Of a stretch of DNA of 64,000 nt, positions 62,498 to 64,000 are shown piece after piece; position 1 is the first letter of the stretch; each line of letters opens with the position of its first letter. Origin of the DNA: Clostridia bacterium (GTDB lineage Bacteria; Bacillota; Clostridia; Oscillospirales; CAG-272); the NCBI GenBank assembly GCA_017503285.1, contig JAFVTH010000016.1, forward strand, positions 1 through 64,000. The letters run 5' to 3'. The notes beneath the pieces were generated by a model. That model was not told where the DNA came from and did not search any database. It saw nothing but the letters and a program-made list of their open reading frames with translations. The position numbers and the translations under genes were made by a program.

Positions 62498-62569
62498 AAA
62501 GGAACAAAAGCTTTATCCTACCCCAACGGGGTCAGTAGGACCGGTGCTATTGTTCCTTTCCTTTATTTT
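62498..62569 (+). terminator. Branched terminator after ribF
   Basis: The outer stem AAAGGAACAA/TTGTTCCTTT encloses TCCTAC/GTAGGA and a CCC/GGG tip; a pyrimidine-rich tail follows. Confidence 0.7.
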
Positions 62570-62631
62570 ATGCAAGTTGCACGAAAATTATATAAAATAT
62601 ATATAAATAATGACAAATTTACAAAAAAGCC

Positions 62632-62660
62632 TTGTTTTTTACCCCATATTATGTTAAAAT
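62632..62660 (+). promoter_or_regulatory. Promoter of the secreted protein gene
   Basis: TTGTTT, 17 bp and TAAAAT are followed by an AAGGAG site before the ATG. Confidence 0.7.
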
Positions 62661-62700
62661 ACACAATAGATAAAAATTAGTTAAGTACAAGGAGTACACT

Positions 62701-64000
62701 ATGAAAAGGATAATTTCTTTGCTCTTATGCGTGCTTATGCTTGTTCCTTGCTTCGCTTGGTCCATCGTGGCTGACGATGCCGGTACTGGCGCACCTGTAA
62801 GAGAAAATGTTGGTCTCTATGGTATGACATATCATAGTACCATTTGGAACGGAGACCGTAGTGCTAAGTTTATTAACAACGGTGCTGTTTACAACTCCTA
62901 CCAGTTCTGGGAGCCGGGTTCATCCGGACGTGGTGCTGAAAATGGCGGCGCCGGTATTGACGACTCGCTTCAGTATTGTGGTATGAAGTTTAATACATAC
63001 TACCTGGTTGATGAGATTACTCTTTATGCGAGAAGATGGGCAAACTCCACAGGCGGCTTCTGCCCGGCTTGTAAAAGTGAATATGAGTTTAGCCATTCTT
63101 ATTTTAATAATGATGCTGCAATCGCAAAGTATCAAATCAAGCACGTGGCTGTGGATAACCCTGATACACCGGACCCAACTGACGTTAAGTGGAATATTGA
63201 TGCTGCGTTCTGCCCAACCTGTAAGCAGGTCGACGAAATGGGTAACGTGACAAACTCACCTGTTCAGCTCAATCTTTATTCTTGCACCGAGTTTAAGAAC
63301 GGTAATTATGAAAGCAAGGGTCAATCAACACCGGTAGATACCACAAAGTTTGGTAAATACGCAAACAACAATACAAAGTATACCTTTAAGGCACTTGTAG
63401 ATGGTGAATGGCGTGTTCTTGGCTACTGCTACAATGACGACTTTGAATACTATGTAGACGAAAAAGGCAAGGCTGTTGATAACCTAGGCGTTATGACAGT
63501 TCAATTTACTGAATTTGAACTAAATGATGATGGCGAATGGGTTCAAAAGCTTGATTCAAACGGCAACCCAATCCCATATAAGGCAAACACTAAGAACCTA
63601 AGAATTGAATGCTCTGAATATGGTAGATATGCTAGCTGGATCGTTGGCACAGAAGGCTTGGACCCTGATAAAGGTGGCAAGGGCTGGGATGAATGGTGGA
63701 GAACTCCTGCTATTCACGAGGCTATTGTAATGGGTACTGTGGGCTTTAAGCCGGAAATTGAAGTTCCGGAGGGTGCTTTACTTTCTACAAATGCAGCACT
63801 TGGTGGATTTGCCGGTGCAACATCTGCTGAGGATACAAGATATCCTGGTCTTGGTAACGATAACGGTACAGGTACTCTTTGGAGAGCCAACAACAAGGGT
63901 GGCGGAGAAGAGTTCTGGGTTGACTTTGACAAGGCATACACAATAGATGTTCTTTCACTAAACTTCGGTGGTTGCCCGGCAGCCAGCGCAGGCGTTAAGC
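62701..64000 (+). CDS. Large secreted protein, 3' end outside the window
   Basis: The open frame runs 433 codons to the window edge without a stop. A signal peptide (MKRIISLLLCVLMLVPCFA) is followed by a mature part with CPAC and CPTC pairs, which may hold metal or disulfides, and a beginning discoidin-like module (LGNDNGTGTLWRAN, FWVDFDKAYTID). It resembles the modular surface protein at 18.8-22.8 kb. The function lies in the missing part; adhesion or glycan binding is likely. Confidence 0.8.
   Translation, partial: MKRIISLLLCVLMLVPCFAWSIVADDAGTGAPVRENVGLYGMTYHSTIWNGDRSAKFINNGAVYNSYQFWEPGSSGRGAENGGAGIDDSLQYCGMKFNTYYLVDEITLYARRWANSTGGFCPACKSEYEFSHSYFNNDAAIAKYQIKHVAVDNPDTPDPTDVKWNIDAAFCPTCKQVDEMGNVTNSPVQLNLYSCTEFKNGNYESKGQSTPVDTTKFGKYANNNTKYTFKALVDGEWRVLGYCYNDDFEYYVDEKGKAVDNLGVMTVQFTEFELNDDGEWVQKLDSNGNPIPYKANTKNLRIECSEYGRYASWIVGTEGLDPDKGGKGWDEWWRTPAIHEAIVMGTVGFKPEIEVPEGALLSTNAALGGFAGATSAEDTRYPGLGNDNGTGTLWRANNKGGGEEFWVDFDKAYTIDVLSLNFGGCPAASAGVK

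Overview
The window looks like chromosomal DNA of a Gram-positive, spore-forming anaerobe of the class Clostridia, probably an uncultured gut lineage near the Oscillospirales or Christensenellales. This is inferred from gene content: type III glutamine synthetase, a SipL-type spore coat morphogenesis protein, SpoVG, ZapA, NrdR, ThiI without a rhodanese domain, many canonical sigma-A promoters (TTGACA, 17 bp, TATAAT) and strong AGGAG ribosome sites. Large secreted carbohydrate-active proteins with a cytoplasmic GH95 fucosidase suggest life on host or plant glycans. No 16S gene is present, so the taxonomy stays a guess.

Layout. 1-510: tandem 246-bp repeats with conserved hairpins, probably structured RNA. 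0.5-8.6 kb: a TetR-controlled membrane gene pair, a PHP phosphatase overlapping a GH95 fucosidase, a cobalamin riboswitch driving a DUF4430 lipoprotein, an amidohydrolase, and a YwaF-like gene with nrdR. 8.7-18.6 kb: glnN, a lone purC, an MBL hydrolase with an EamA exporter, TspO, an Na/Pi transporter and a PhoP/PhoR-like two-component pair with a possible Pho box. 18.7-26.8 kb: a 1337-residue lipoprotein glycosidase, tRNA-Ser(CGA), a pnuC-nitroreductase operon behind an attenuator-like leader, an ADP-ribosylglycohydrolase, and an RNA locus made of three covarying 127-128 nt units followed by a 6S-like RNA. 26.8-43.9 kb: core genes thiI-proA-proB, zapA-U32 protease-maf-nth/GNAT, serS-apt-acyltransferase, sipL and uvrA-uvrB.

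44.0-46.5 kb is an AT-rich accessory island. Four small unrelated genes, all in one direction, each sit between copies of a short palindromic repeat, giving a cassette-like layout. 46.5-51.5 kb returns to core genes (hslO, a methyltransferase, murC, spoVG, hisS). 51.5-56.3 kb holds an archaeal-type AspRS, a divergent AsnRS-like protein and a membrane-anchored helical protein. They occupy the place where Firmicutes usually carry the bacterial aspS after hisS. A 3' scrap resembling the end of bacterial aspS, with its terminator, remains at the right edge, so the native gene seems to have been replaced.

56.4-64.0 kb carries a GIY-YIG protein, a flavin reductase, an ABC exporter with an alpha/beta hydrolase, an MBL protein with a repeated acidic tail, ribF and the start of another large secreted protein cut by the window end.

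The best candidates for undescribed biology are the three-unit RNA locus, the left-edge RNA repeats, the aspS replacement cassette and the palindrome-separated gene array.
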